From Pohlia nutans (lineage: Eukaryota; Streptophyta; Bryopsida; Bryales; Mniaceae): a stretch of 64,000 bases of DNA. The stretch covers positions 32,517,811-32,581,810 of the forward strand of contig CM040085.1 of the NCBI GenBank assembly GCA_022496805.1. Direction: 5' to 3'. The translations under genes and the position numbers were made by a program. Positions 24,422 through 35,848 of this stretch are shown piece after piece (the first letter of the stretch is position 1; each line of letters starts with the position of its first letter). Under the pieces are notes generated by a model, which was given only the letters and a program-made list of their open reading frames with translations, had not been told where the DNA came from and did not search any database.

Positions 24422-25520
24422 AGTTAAAATCAAGTCCAAAGGTTTTAATATGTTGAAAGTTATTCAATTTACTCTTTGATAACATAATTAGCCAATTATA
24501 TGGTAAATTTTTTATTGGGTCACCATAATCCATGGTCTCAATTCAAGAACTTAGATCTAATTTGCAAATTGAGCCAAATTGGGTCATCAATTGGACCTAA
24601 AGGCTTTGTATCATAAGGCTCAATTTTAAACCCATTGTCTCAATTTTGGCCTAGTAGATGGCTCAATTAGGTTAGAATGGATAATGAATGGGGTCAATTC
24701 CAAATAAGGGTTGGGCCTAATATAAAATGGGCCTAAACTCAATTTAATCAAATTATAAGAAACGTGTTATAAAGTGTAATTGAAGAGGATGAATTCTTCA
24801 GTCCTTTTGTAAGTCCCTTACGTTCCTCTACATATCCATGATAAAATTCCAATCAACCAATATCGTATTTTGAATGGTATCACCATGACCTTCCAAAATT
24901 TGAATAACCATGGCCAATTTATACAGCACTCCGGAGTTGTGCCTTGCAAATTTCTAAACTTCCTACAAGGACTTCTTGGGTATCACCTTCCCTCAAAGTC
25001 TTCACCATCTCCAAACATTCACTTTGTCATCAATCATACTTATGATTGGTGATAGGTGGCTCTTTTTTTCAACTAGATTTTATAATAGATTATTATTTTT
25101 TAAACTTGTGTGATGATATGTACATTTCAAATTACTGTATCAATTTTTTGAATGGATACCAAAAACAATTTGCTTTTTGGTTGAGGCTATTAGATATGAG
25201 ACAATTTTTTTATTTTTTATTTTGTGTAAAATCACTTTTGATATAAGTACTAAAAATATGTATTATTTGGATGATGAACTTTGAACATGTTCCTACAATT
25301 ATTTTAATTCTTTTTCTCTTTGCATTTATATTACATAAGAGTAACTACTTTGAACAAATATTGATGAATAAATGAACACCAATGTTTGTGATGGAAATTA
25401 TTCAACTTCAATTGAATGAAATTTGCAGTATCATTTGAAAATTGCGGCCTAATAAGTGCCCAAATAACAGTTCAAAAACCAAAAGGAACCTTGAAGTGTG
25501 CAAACAATGGGGGAGTGTTA
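24422..25520. other. Intergenic AT-rich DNA
   Basis: No gene or clearly bounded element is visible. Around 24530-24740 there are several degenerate repeats of 'gggcctaa/ctcaatt' that look like low-complexity drift. Confidence 0.4.
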
Positions 25521-26074
25521 TTAACCCTTAAACGCCCAGAGTACACTTACCTGGTCAAACCTCGTCAATTCCTCACATTTGAAATATATAATACTTTTTT
25601 GATATTTTCCTCATATAATTTATTTTTAAACCGATTTACTCTAAATCTTTTATAATTATGTAAATAAAAATGAAAATTTTAATATTTTCAAAGTAAATTT
25701 CTTATAAAAATCATAGTAATTACAAAAGTGCTTAAAATAGTATGATTTGTTTAGGGAACATTGTAAATAATAGTGATGAACAACATGGTGTAGGTGGCAT
25801 GCTTCTTGAGCTTACATAAAAAGAAATTCGATAGTAAAATGTTTTCTGCAGTGTATATCGAAATTTTAGGGTTTTGAACTTTAAAGTGCCGTAAAAAACG
25901 CAATTTTAATAATTTTGAAGAATGGTAAATTGGACTAGAAAGAAGAAGATAGCCCCCACACTTTCTTAGTTGAAACTGTTTTCATTTGAAATTAGAAATT
26001 AGGTGAAAATCATTGTTTGACTAAAAAACGACCAAACATGGCCCCACGGGGCTCCTTGCACACTTAAGGGTTAA
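25521..26074. mobile_element. TTAA-flanked element (554 bp)
   Basis: The ends are TTAACCCTTAAACGCCC on the left and, as complement, TTAACCCTTAAGTGTGC on the right. The flanking TTAA lies at 25521-25524 and 26071-26074. A diverged relative is at 40537-41085, with shared blocks such as 'gtcaattcctcacattt', 'aaaaatcatagtaattacaaa' and 'ataaaaagaaat'. It is non-coding. Confidence 0.8.
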
Positions 26075-26903
26075 CAACTCTATGCAGATGGTGCTAAACA
26101 AATGGTGATGAATGATCTTTGTATCAAGTGTTAGACTAGACAACTCCAACTATATTGGAAATGTGTATTCTGGAAGCGAGTTAGAGTTTTCCTACTATGA
26201 ATAAAAGTTGTATCTTAGAGCATCATTCCTTAGTCCACATGACAAACCGACCAGGCAAATAGAACTATAACTTTTGATTCCCACAAAATTAGAAGTCAAG
26301 ATAATTGTCATTGAAAGCGCATGAATAAACACAAGAATATTTGTACTTGCCATGGACACCCCATTGAAAGAACCGTAGTTTTGAAAATTGCCCAGTGCAT
26401 GAGAAATCATGCCTTAAAAAGAAAAATCAGCCAACATACAACAAATTTGCCCAAGCTGCAGTCCTCGATCGTACCTTTTTGCTCTGCCTAGAACGAGACC
26501 CCATTCCAGGTGATTTGTAAGCCTCGTATATACAAACAACTGTAATTGTCCCTCAGGACCTATCTGTTCCTGCAAAGGATTCAAAATCCTCACTCCAAAG
26601 AGTATATGAGGGGGTGTCAGAATGCGAGCTTGTGAGGCGAGATTCTGCAATGCAGTTCCTACATGTTGGCATCCCATAATCCACGCTCACAACCACAAGA
26701 CTCTCACCAAAACTGTTGCCTTCTACACGCAAATTGAAACTGCTGGGTTCTGCAACCGCGCTTGAAGGAGACAGACCGCGTCCTCGCTCCAAAGCTTGTT
26801 GCAAAACCTCAGCAAAACCTCGCTCTCTGACACCCCCTATTGGCTTCATTCAGATCGTCATGGAGGAGGCCAAGGTGTGCAAGCTCGCAAGAATCTCTGC
26901 ACA
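26075..26903. other. Intergenic region downstream of the methyltransferase-like gene
   Basis: Open frames on both strands between 26550 and 26900 are moderately GC-rich but have no recognisable domain. They probably include the 3' UTR of the neighbouring minus-strand gene. Confidence 0.4.
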
Positions 26904-29342
26904 TCACAAATCCTCGTCAGGGTCAACAGGAAGAAGTTTAACATAAGCCAAGTGTGTATATCCATTGAAAGCATGTTTGGGGACCAATTCAAGGCCGAGT
27001 TGCTGAAAGAGGGCCTTGTCTTCCAGGAGAGGAAGCACAGTCCGTGCAGGGTCGTAGCGGGTTTGATGCGTGAGAAGAGGGCTAGCTATGGGGGGAGCCT
27101 CCCAGTAAACATCGAGGCCATCTCCAACGACTCGCCCGTTCTCAAAGTGTTGGGAGTGAGGGATTTTTCTGCGGCCGTGGCCGAAGTCGTCTCCTGCATA
27201 GCCTTGTACGCCCCACCATTCATTGTCATCCCCACAAAGCTCACTCACATTTATGGCTTTCTCCCAGCGCCCCTGTCGTTCGTTCCGGATTCCCGCTTCT
27301 TCTCCCTCCTTGGAACAATCATGGCCCCCACCTGAATAGAAGAAGCTAGGTCAGAGCTTTTGTTTCTCCTCAATACCCATCCATGTTCCATAGGAGACCC
27401 TGATTGAATTTCGATACTCACTGCCAATTCATACATTGCAAACTCTGAGATGAATCGTCATGTTATAGCATTCTGGTAGTCTACAGCACAAAACTCTGAA
27501 TCTGGAGCACTAAACCATTGAAGAACTTGACGCAATTTATTCAACTTCCAGGTATGCAATCACTGTCAGATGAACTCGCATGCAAACATGGCAAACCAAG
27601 GACTGGATGGAAGAATTCTAATGTGAGTTACACCCGCCTCTGCAAACACAACATGTACTGAACTCAAGCTTGTGCACAAAAGGAATCTGGATTACTTTTC
27701 TTGTTCATTGATTTCACAGGGAGCTCCTCAAGAATGGTATAGCAGAGATGGATACTATAATTACTCACCAGAAACATGATACTGGTCGCAAATTTGGCGC
27801 ATTGAATAGTGATCCCCCGTGCCTGTGTCATAGTTGTCTTCAAACACCAGGTGTAGGAAGCCAAACTTTCGTGCAGCCTCAATCCTACAGTCCACACTAA
27901 TTCAATTGCCAAGCCTGATGTCTACTCATATAGTAATATCGTATATCAAGCTCAATAACGATCGAAGGTTACAGTACCTAGAGCAACTTTCCTTGGTGGA
28001 CTAAACCCTAAACCCTAATCTCATACATTACTGTATGTAGTTAATTGATTGTAAGAGTAGTTGACAAACCGTTTCAGCTGGTTCTGGTGATCGTCAAAGA
28101 AAACAAGCACCGTGGCGGGATCTTTGACCTTGTGCTCAGCTAACACCGAGAACCAATTGATGCGCGCAAAATCTGTGAACTTCTTTTCGGTGAAGTATTG
28201 GCAATTGGAGTCGACGTATACCGAGCCCTTTCGGGCGTAATGTCCCGGGTGGCGAGGGCTCACTGCAACGATGGGCACGTTGGGTAAGGCCTGGCGAAGA
28301 ATCCAAGTGGAATGACCTTTGAAGACGCCACTCTCAATCGCTAGCACAGGCTGCAGCTGACGCGCCAGGAACCACAGCCCGAACGAGTGGTCGAAGCCCA
28401 TGCCATTCGCGTTCTTGCTGATGGGCCGGGTTTTATAAACTTCGACAAACATCGCCAATCCTTGAAGAAGGTCAGCCTTCGTCCAGTTTACCGAGTTCTT
28501 TGTCCTCGTCCTGGATTGCGAATTCCACAATCACACAACAAGATATGTACACATTCCTCCGCGTAACATTCTTCAGTCATTCTACTAGTACACCCATCCA
28601 AAAACATAATATGATTTGGATTCAATCAATATAACTAAAAATGCTACTTCACAAGTGTCAATCTGGAGCTTCCTTCTCCAAAATTCTTGAACTCAAGATG
28701 TAATCACGATGTAAAAGGATGCGTGTCAAAGAAAGAAGATGCCGTAGGATTGGAGCATACTGGATACTCTAATTCTTCCTCGAAGATTTAGGGTATCCAG
28801 AAGAACGTTAAGCAATAGTCGATCAAGACAGGAAGGTTATTCAATTACAAAAACAGCTGAAAATTGCAATGCATAATATGATTTGGATTCAATCAATATA
28901 ACTAAGAATGCTACTTCACACGTGTCAATCTGGAGCTTCCTTCTCCAAAATTCTTGAACTGAAGCTGTAAGAGGATGCGTGTCAAAGAAAGAAGATGTCG
29001 TAGGATTGGAGCATATTGGATACTCTAATTCTTCCTTGAAGGTATTAGGATCTTCTTCCAAGAATGTTAAGCAATAGTCGATCAAGACAGGAAGGTTATT
29101 CAATTACAAAATCAGCTGAAAATTGCAATTCATTGCGAGATATATTACCGGCACCAGGGGACTCCAAGAATACCAAAGCCGACTTCATCAACATCTGCCG
29201 CAACCTGCTGCTTGAACGCTGCATAATACTTGGCGACGCTCATAACCTCCGTCCATTTTAGGGTGAGGAGGCCCACAAGCACCACAGCCATAAGTGTGGC
29301 GCTGATTGAAAGTGCAACAGATTGATCATTCAGCTCCAACAA
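26904..29342 (-). CDS. Membrane-anchored SAM-methyltransferase-like protein, conserved plant family (four exons)
   Basis: Minus-strand exons 29342-29149, 28510-28070, 27884-27769 and 27331-26904 join in frame through GT-AG introns to give 392 residues. Residues about 8-28 (A-L-S-I-S-A-T-L-M-A-V-V-L-V-G-L-L) form one hydrophobic segment, which suggests a signal anchor. The body carries the motif V-L-A-I-E-S-G-V-F-K-G-H-S-T-W, which resembles a Rossmann-type nucleotide-binding loop of the cephalosporin-hydroxylase/methyltransferase-like fold. It continues with L-V-F-F-D-D-H-Q-N-Q, F-E-D-N-Y-D, G-D-H-Y-S-M-R-Q-I-C and a C-terminal L-T-H-Q-T-R-Y-D-P-A-R-T-V. From memory these motifs recur in an uncharacterised, widely conserved land-plant family. 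Substrate and reaction are unknown. Intron 1 (28511-29148) contains a tandem duplication (28605-29131). Confidence 0.82.
28605..29131. repeat. Tandem duplication (2 x about 260 bp) inside an intron
   Basis: Unit 1 is 28605-28871 and unit 2 28872-29131. Both start 'cataatatgatttggattca' and end 'cagctgaaaattgcaat', with about 90% identity and a few small indels. The duplication lies wholly in intron 1 of the methyltransferase-like gene and stops just short of the exon 1 splice donor at 29148. Confidence 0.85.
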
Positions 29343-30218
29343 TCAATCAACGTGAATTTTTCAACAACATGCATCTTTCATGTGCTTTTTCTCAAATTGC
29401 ATTGAACTTCGACTGTCGAGACCTAATTACGAACTCAGGCATCAATTGCAATGAGCTTACAATGACCTAATTCAAAGTCACTTGTGTTTCTAGTGTCCAG
29501 ATTAGATTTTGTGCAATGACGAGAGAATTGGAATGTGAACCTTGGAAGGCGGTTGAAGAACATGCAGTTATGACGGGGGCGGCTCTGAGATTCTCTTGCT
29601 TTCTCCATAGCATCACACAAGGAGAGATAAAGACATTCCCACATGGGATTTCATATGGGAAGTGGGACAGAATTCCCACAATTGTAACTTTCTTGGGATG
29701 ATTGTAGTGTATTTTTGATCTGAGAAAGTTACAATTGTGAGAAATTTGTCTGCGTTTCCCATATAGAAATTTTGTATTTATCTCCATGTGTGAAATTTCG
29801 TGCAACACTCACCTCACCAAACAGCTTGATAGCATATGAGTGTTCAAGTCTCATGACCCATTGTCCATCAATAGCACAATGAGAGTGACGCAAAAACTAC
29901 ATTGATTCCACAAATTAAGGCGAAATAGTGCCAAATTGCACCCAAAAAAATGAACTTGGCGAAAAACCTTAATAATTTTTTTGATATTGTTGCCATATGA
30001 ATAGATAAATAGAAACTCCGGCCTTCTTGCAAGGCCGTCGTGAATAAAGTGTCTATTCATTATGACAATATATGGCCCAGTGCCCACCACACAAAGAGCC
30101 ATTGGTGCAAGTTCCGCAGCTGCAGGTCCCAATGTTCAAATCGGACCCGTCATCCTTGGTCTTAGATCCACATGAATACTAATGAGTCATATATATATTT
30201 ATCACTTTAACTTCCAAA
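29343..30218. promoter_or_regulatory. Upstream region of the methyltransferase-like gene
   Basis: No TATA box or telo-box can be assigned. An imperfect inverted repeat around 'ttcccac/gtgggaa' and 'agaaagttacaattgtgag' lies at 29637-29765. A cysteine-containing open frame on the minus strand at about 30050-30178 is discussed in the findings. Confidence 0.35.
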
Positions 30219-30545
30219 TTAACCCCTAAAGATCCTCACTCCTCTTCAAATTTTGAGAATTGCAAAGATGCATTATAAAATGCAACTATTTAAGAGGGAT
30301 ATTTTGAACTTGATGTATGAATAAAATTTGTACATTTTGAATTTTAGATTCTATCCATATGGTGAGATCTATGATTGCTATCATCAATATTTTTGCATAA
30401 CAATTGAAACTTAAAATTCAAAATTCTTTTGTAATTTGATTATGAAGAAGATATTGACAATCTGTAAATGCAATTTGTTGTAATGGGTTGAAATGTAATA
30501 CTTTAAGTGTAGTGATTTTTGGAGATTTTTTGGTTGCTTAATTTT
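30219..30545. mobile_element. 5' part of a TTAA element related to the one at 23781
   Basis: It starts TTAACCCCTAAAGATC at 30219 and follows the 23781 element closely for about 325 bases, to 'gagattttttggttgctta'. Homology then stops, so it is a truncated copy or one joined to unrelated DNA. Confidence 0.7.
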
Positions 30546-30943
30546 ATGATGCATATAGCTACCAAACAAAGCCATATTAAGAGCTTTTTTTTGCCTTGTT
30601 CAAATACATGCCATCTTCACAAATGAGATTTCTTGCCTTGTGTTAGTTTTTTCTTGCCTTGTATTAGTTTTTATCATGCCTTGTATCTTGTTCAAATACT
30701 TGTCTTACAAGCTTTTTTTTGCCTTGTATTAGTTTTTTCTTTGCAATGAAAAATTTCCAAATCTATAAACTTTTACAAGTTGTGATTGGGTTTTAATGCA
30801 TATAATATGTCATAGTAGTGTGATTTTTATGTTGCATGTCAAAATGTGTTCTTGGATGACACTCCAACCACTTTACACTCATCATTTGATAATGTCACAT
30901 TATCACCTCAAATGTGATATTATTTGAATACATCGCATCTTGT

Positions 30944-31171
30944 TTATCCCTAAAGGACCAATGATTCATAGATTTGTGAAAAATATAATTCGTATTGGAC
31001 AAAATTTTATATCAAGAGAATCAATGAAGAACATTGCATATGTTGGTGAAAAAATAAATAAATTTAAATGAAAAGTAGTTCACGTACAACACAACCTACT
31101 CAAAATCCCGCTCAAAACTGCCAATAGAAATATGAGGCTCAACTTGGGCTTCTTGGTCTTTTAAGGGTGAA
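30944..31171. mobile_element. Miniature element, CCCTAAAGGACC family (228 bp)
   Basis: The left end reads TTATCCCTAAAGGACCAATG and the complement of the right end TTCACCCTTAAAAGACCAAG. The flanking tetranucleotides are TTAT and TGAA, one base away from TTAA on each side. It contains the block 'gaatcaatgaagaacattgc' shared with 47413-47607 and, inverted, 50827-51017. Confidence 0.7.
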
Positions 31172-31391
31172 TACTGTACTCGGCCGTCAGGGTAGGCAAA
31201 AAATAATTATTAAAAGAGAAGCCCAAATCTTTAGATTTGTGTTTTATTATTATTATTTTAATTCTATTTTCTATGGTGAAAAAGAGAATTTTAGAAAATA
31301 TTCACAAAATCTGATATTTGTTGAAAAGCATTTGTGCAAAAATAATAATTATTCAACATGACCTGCTGACCCTGACGGTCGGGTACCGTAT
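31171..31391. mobile_element. TIR element with TA target site (about 220 bp)
   Basis: The left end reads CTGTACTCGGCCGTCAGGGT and the complement of the right end CGGTACCCGACCGTCAGGGT. This 20-bp inverted repeat has three or four mismatches and is flanked by TA on both sides. The AT-rich interior contains no gene. The ends differ from the TTAA family, so this is a separate superfamily, possibly Tc1/mariner-like. Confidence 0.65.
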
Positions 31392-31424
31392 ATCACAGTT
31401 TTTCATGAAACATAGGGTGTAATA

Positions 31425-31659
31425 TTAACCCTAAAGAACATACTAAGCCCCACGAGCTTACTTTTTTTGGGGGAGAATCTTGCTCATAACTTTTACTCCG
31501 TTAAATCAAATGGGGTTTTTTAAATGTCATAACAAACATATTTAAGACTTCTTTAGAATAGAACCAAAGTAAATTAAAAAGAGAATTTTAATTAAAATGG
31601 GATTTAAAAGAGATTTTAGGTGTGGGAATCAAGAAAAGCAATGTTCTTTTAAGGGTTAA
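31425..31659. mobile_element. TTAA-flanked miniature element (235 bp)
   Basis: The left end is TTAACCCTAAAGAACAT and the complement of the right end TTAACCCTTAAAAGAACAT, so the inverted repeat is about 16 bp with a 2-base indel. TTAA flanks both sides. The right TTAA (31656-31659) is shared with the next element. Confidence 0.8.
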
Positions 31660-32202
31660 CCCCTAAACGTCCAGGCATCCAGTTTCTGGACGTTTGTTGG
31701 TCAAACCCAATTTTGATCTTGAATACGACTTTTGTTGCTAATACACCCAACTAAGAAAATGAAGTTTATTAAGTCTAGTTTGAACTCCACTTTTCAAATC
31801 TTAAAAATTCCAATTATTGAGTATTTTATTGCTTGTGCAAGCTTTGTAGCTCAAGGTTTGAATTACACTACATAGGATGTTCACCTTTCGAATTTCAAAA
31901 TTTAAATAAAAAATTTCTATGGAAAACATATCATGTGATTCTCCATTGTAATTTGTACCTGCTCCCAAAAAAATATTAATTTTTTAAAGCTTTTTTGTAA
32001 TAAAAAATATTTATTGAAGTATTTGACTTAAAAAATTGTTAAAAAGGCCGTATTAAATCAAAAAAATCTGAAAATTTCAAGACTGATAGGAAACATTCAA
32101 TTCCATGCATGAAAAATATTACAAAATATATTTTGATAAATCTTGAAGGCTAAATTGTGTAGTTTGACTTTCCTACAAAGGAGTGGTACGTTTAAGGGTT
32201 AA
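31656..32202. mobile_element. TTAA-flanked element (547 bp) abutting the previous one
   Basis: The left end is TTAACCCCTAAACGTCC and the complement of the right end TTAACCCTTAAACGTACC. Just inside the left end the stem 'ccagtttctgg' occurs. The interior is related to the 554-bp element at 25521 in inverted orientation. It is non-coding. Confidence 0.82.
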
Positions 32203-33171
32203 CAAGGATAGAGTGCCATGAGTAAGTGCCAAACTGGAGCAAGGAACAGCCAAGAGGACAAGAGCGTTATGAAATGAACGTGAAGAAGACAACTGAAGTA
32301 CTTCTTACTAACTGAACTTACCGGTAAGTATGAATCAGATGAATCGCGTGACCAAAGCACGCCTGCCATGCCTACCTGCCAGCGAGGGCCGCTATAAACC
32401 CCGCTATAAACGCCGCTATGACCCCGCTAGTGCCGCTAAAACCCTGCTTGCGAGCGAGGGCCGCTAAAACCACCGCTAAAACCCTGCCACGCTGCTTTCT
32501 GAGTGCGGCTAAAACCTCTGCCTGGAGCGAGAGGCGCTAAAACCTCACTGCCTTGCTCGCAGCGCCCGTCTCCCTTCGTCGCCGAGCAGCCCGCGGCCCT
32601 TCGCCAAGGAGAAGGGGGAGTGGAGTGGTGGATCCGTTTGCTTTCGCCTCCTTCACTTGGCTAACTGAGTCCCGACTTCGCCATTCTTAGGTCACTCTTA
32701 CCACGCACCAGCCTCCCATTGTGACGCAAGCTTCAAGAGCGTGTGCGAGAATTCCCAAGTACGGTGCTGTCTCTTTTCTTTCGGTGGAGCTCTCACTCTC
32801 TAGCTTGCCAGGTGTTGCTACACAATTGCCATCGCCACCTTCTTTGGTACTCCCTTTGACTGCTCCACCTTTTGTCCTGTTTTTTTTGTTTTTGTTTTCT
32901 GAAGAAATCCATTGGAAAAGACACTGAAATTCCCTTACAAATGGAATGAACATCACCTTTTTTCTTTGGCTTTGCGACCGACTGTCTTTTGCTGCGTCAT
33001 TACCTCCGCTTTGCCTTTCTAACGACAGGGACGGTGGTGTACGATCAAGAGCACGCATTATTATTATTATTATTCATTGCTTGTGTGGTTCTTTTCTTGT
33101 AGCTTGAGGCATTGAGAGCAGTGTCGCGTTTGAATTGCTTTCGCGCCCGAATTGCATAGTTGTGGTCGAGC
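32203..33171 (+). promoter_or_regulatory. P5CR upstream region with a GC-rich motif array
   Basis: Between 32388 and 32545 the motif CCGCTAWAAMCC occurs about nine times with irregular spacing, often next to 'gcgaggg'. Some units contain TATAAA. The 600 bases before the start codon are GC-richer than the neighbourhood and include an ATT trinucleotide run at 33057-33073. No coding exon was recognised, so this is probably promoter plus 5' UTR. Confidence 0.5.
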
Positions 33172-35848
33172 ATGGCGGGATTGACAGTGTTGTTTGGCGT
33201 TATGCAGAGACGATTATTCGCAGTAGTAGCCATAGCGTCGGATTTGATCATGGCCAACACGCGCGTCGGTTTTATTGGTGCCGGCATGATGGCCGAGGCC
33301 ATCGCGAGGGGCTTAGACAAGTCGGGCGTGGTGCCTGCCAACATGATGAGCGCGTCGGATGTCAATGTCAGCCGAACCAAAGTGTTCGAGTCTCTTGGCA
33401 CCTCCATTTGCTCCTCCAATGTTAAGGTATATGAATTGCATTGCTGATTTCTACTTCTCTTTTTTCTGTTGTGCTGGTGGACAAGAGCATGTAATCAATT
33501 TTCCGTGTTCGAATCAGTATCTTAATATAGAATCGTGATTACTGGGAATTGCAGCTTGCAGAGTGCAGCAACGTGCTCGTCCTTGCAGTGAAACCCCAAG
33601 TAGGTATTGTTCAATTTCCTATGCCGTTCTTGTTGAGCTATTCATTCTTCCTTGTTTGTAGTTTGCTAGTATTCTTTTATCTCGAAAGCTTTCTTGTAAT
33701 GCTGCATAGGCAAAATATCCAAGTGATGTACGTGAGTTTGAATGGGAAGTCATAATCATAGTGTGGTTTCTGATTGCCTTTGAAATTTTGGATTTGTGCA
33801 GCTGAGGAGGTTGTTACAGACATGAAGCCAAGCTTGTCAAAGGATCATCTTCTGGTCTCGATAGCTGCAGGAATTCCCATCGAGAAGTTACAGGTGCGTT
33901 AATTTCGTTGAAGGACTGTACATTACTTAAAATCCTTTTAGAAGGGACTATTGTTTTTTTTTTCTTTATTGGATGTTTGATGTTGTTAAGATAGTTCACA
34001 ATTTATCGGCACTTTCTTGTACATTGAACCATACTGTATATTATGGCACTAGAAGGTAGGGGCAACTTGCCTTGTCTGATACCTGGCGTGTTTTCCTTGG
34101 CTCTTTTGTCCTCTATAGTACAAACTAGCTGTATCTTTTGCTGAGCCTTCTACTAATGCTTGCAGAATTGGGCTGGTGAAGCACGAGTGGTGAGGGTGAT
34201 GCCCAACGTAGCTTGCATGATCGGCGAAACAGCTGCAGGTACATTTCTTTCTATACATGGCTACTTCATCGGCTAAAGAGTTGACGAGAAGAAAGTAAGT
34301 GTCCTCAGGTGTGATGATTGTCACTTTCTGATATGTTTTTCTTGTTTCTGTAATCTGTAAGCTGACTTACTTGAGTTTTGTACCCTGTCATGGTAGTTTT
34401 TCTTGACAAGTTCAGTGGATTTATGCCAGGAATGAGCTTGGGTAAAACAGCAACTCCAGCTGACTCAGAACTTGTGACAGCAATGTTTAATTCAGTAGGC
34501 AAGATCCATGTTGTAGACGAAAAACTTCTGAATGCAGTAACTGGAGTCAGGTATCCTTGTTTTCCAGCCTTGGCTTTACTGCAAATCACACTAAAAGCTA
34601 TAGCCTTACTCTGTAGGATCAAAAGTGCAGTTGGTCCGATTTACCTGTGTAAATGTAGATGAAATTTTGCATGCATGAATCTTCAATAATGATTTTATTT
34701 AACTGGGTTCTTCTTTCTTACAGTGGTAGCGGTCCTGCTTATGTCTTCATGGCTATAGAAGCTCTGGCTGATGGTGGTGTAGCTGCTGGTCTTCCCCGTG
34801 AAGTTGCAATGTCTCTCGCTGCTCAAACGGTGAGTTCAAGCCTTCTTTCTGCTGTCAGATAAAAGCGTTGTCATTGATGACTTTCTGTAAGATCCTTGTC
34901 GCTACAGTACATACGAAAACAATAGATTTTATTTATTTGCTTTTGGTTTACCCGTTTGGCAGCATAGAATCTTTGATATGTCATGTACTTTAAATGGACC
35001 TTGCCCAAAACGTGCTGCAATAGATTTTTGTGTTGTGTCACTGAAATTTTTTATTACAGGTATTGGGATCTGCAAAGATGCTGTTGGAAACCGGGAAGCA
35101 CCCCGGGGAATTGAAAGATATGGTGTCATCACCTGCAGGTAACAAACACTACGGTTTAGATATCTATAATCATAATTTTAGCCGACCACCTCACCGCCAA
35201 TAACATCAACGCTTCTTCATTTGAGTACTTGCACAAAAAATTCCCCTCTTAATGGTCAGGGTCACAAGTTCGGCTCAGCTTATTAGGGCCCACTTTAGAT
35301 TGCAGAGGTTGAAGCAACAAGCTTGAGACAACAAGAAACCCTGCACCTTGATTGGTGAAAAATCATTTATAATTCATTTAAATACCTTGTTTTGTTCAAT
35401 ATTGACTTAATACTAGTCCAAGTAACAAGAACGAGCATGAAGAGCATAAACAAAGTTTCAAGCTACCTCTTTGAAGTGGAGTAGACACTTGTGACCTCAA
35501 ATGAGTCATAAATGCAATGGATTATTTTAACCTTGTTATCTCACCCCTAATTTTAAGCTTGTTGCTTCGACCTGTGGCCCTAAGTATGTTCGGTTTTTGT
35601 TAGAGATTCCAGGATGCATGAAGCTTACTTTGTGTAATAGACACAGTGGATTTGGATTCTGAATGATATCCATTATATTTTCTATAGTGTTAAAGGCGCC
35701 CATATCATGTTCTAATGCACAGTAACATGATGTTCTTGCAGGAACAACGATTGCTGGGATCCGTGAGCTCGAGGACAGGGGCTTTCGGGCTGCTCTTATT
35801 GCTGCTGTCGTTGCCGGAGCAAAGCGAGGGGAAGAGCTTTCCAAGTAG
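33172..35848 (+). CDS. P5CR: Pyrroline-5-carboxylate reductase (eight exons)
   Basis: Exons 33172-33426, 33555-33603, 33802-33893, 34166-34238, 34430-34550, 34724-34829, 35060-35138 and 35742-35848 join in frame through GT-AG introns to give 293 residues. The enzyme reduces pyrroline-5-carboxylate to proline with NADPH, the last step of proline synthesis. Residues about 29-38 contain the dinucleotide-binding [10 protein letters not shown]. Later come [28 protein letters not shown] and the C-terminal P-A-G-T-T-I-A-G-I, all typical of the family. Relative to the ATG at 33250 (M-A-N-T-R-V-G-F) the chosen start adds 26 mostly hydrophobic residues. The inner ATG would give a 267-residue protein closer to the usual length. 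A third in-frame ATG lies at 33160. Intron 7 (35139-35741) carries an inverted-repeat insert. Confidence 0.96.
35258..35590. repeat. Inverted-repeat insert in P5CR intron 7
   Basis: The block 'gaagcaacaagctt' at about 35311-35324 recurs inverted at about 35556-35570. Outer partners are 'tagggcc' and 'ggccctaa', and 'ggtcacaagt' at 35258 pairs with 'acttgtgacc' near 35486. It is probably a miniature element; boundaries are approximate. Confidence 0.5.

Noticed and set aside
26796..27335. 179-codon plus-strand frame
   Set aside because: It is antisense to the conserved final exon of the methyltransferase-like gene, whose motifs and splice sites are convincing.
29851..30132. 93-codon minus-strand frame (M-G-P-A-A-A-E-L-A-P)
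   Set aside because: It has no homologous motif that I recognise and no codon pattern beyond chance. An alternative frame over the same DNA is mentioned only as a weak finding.
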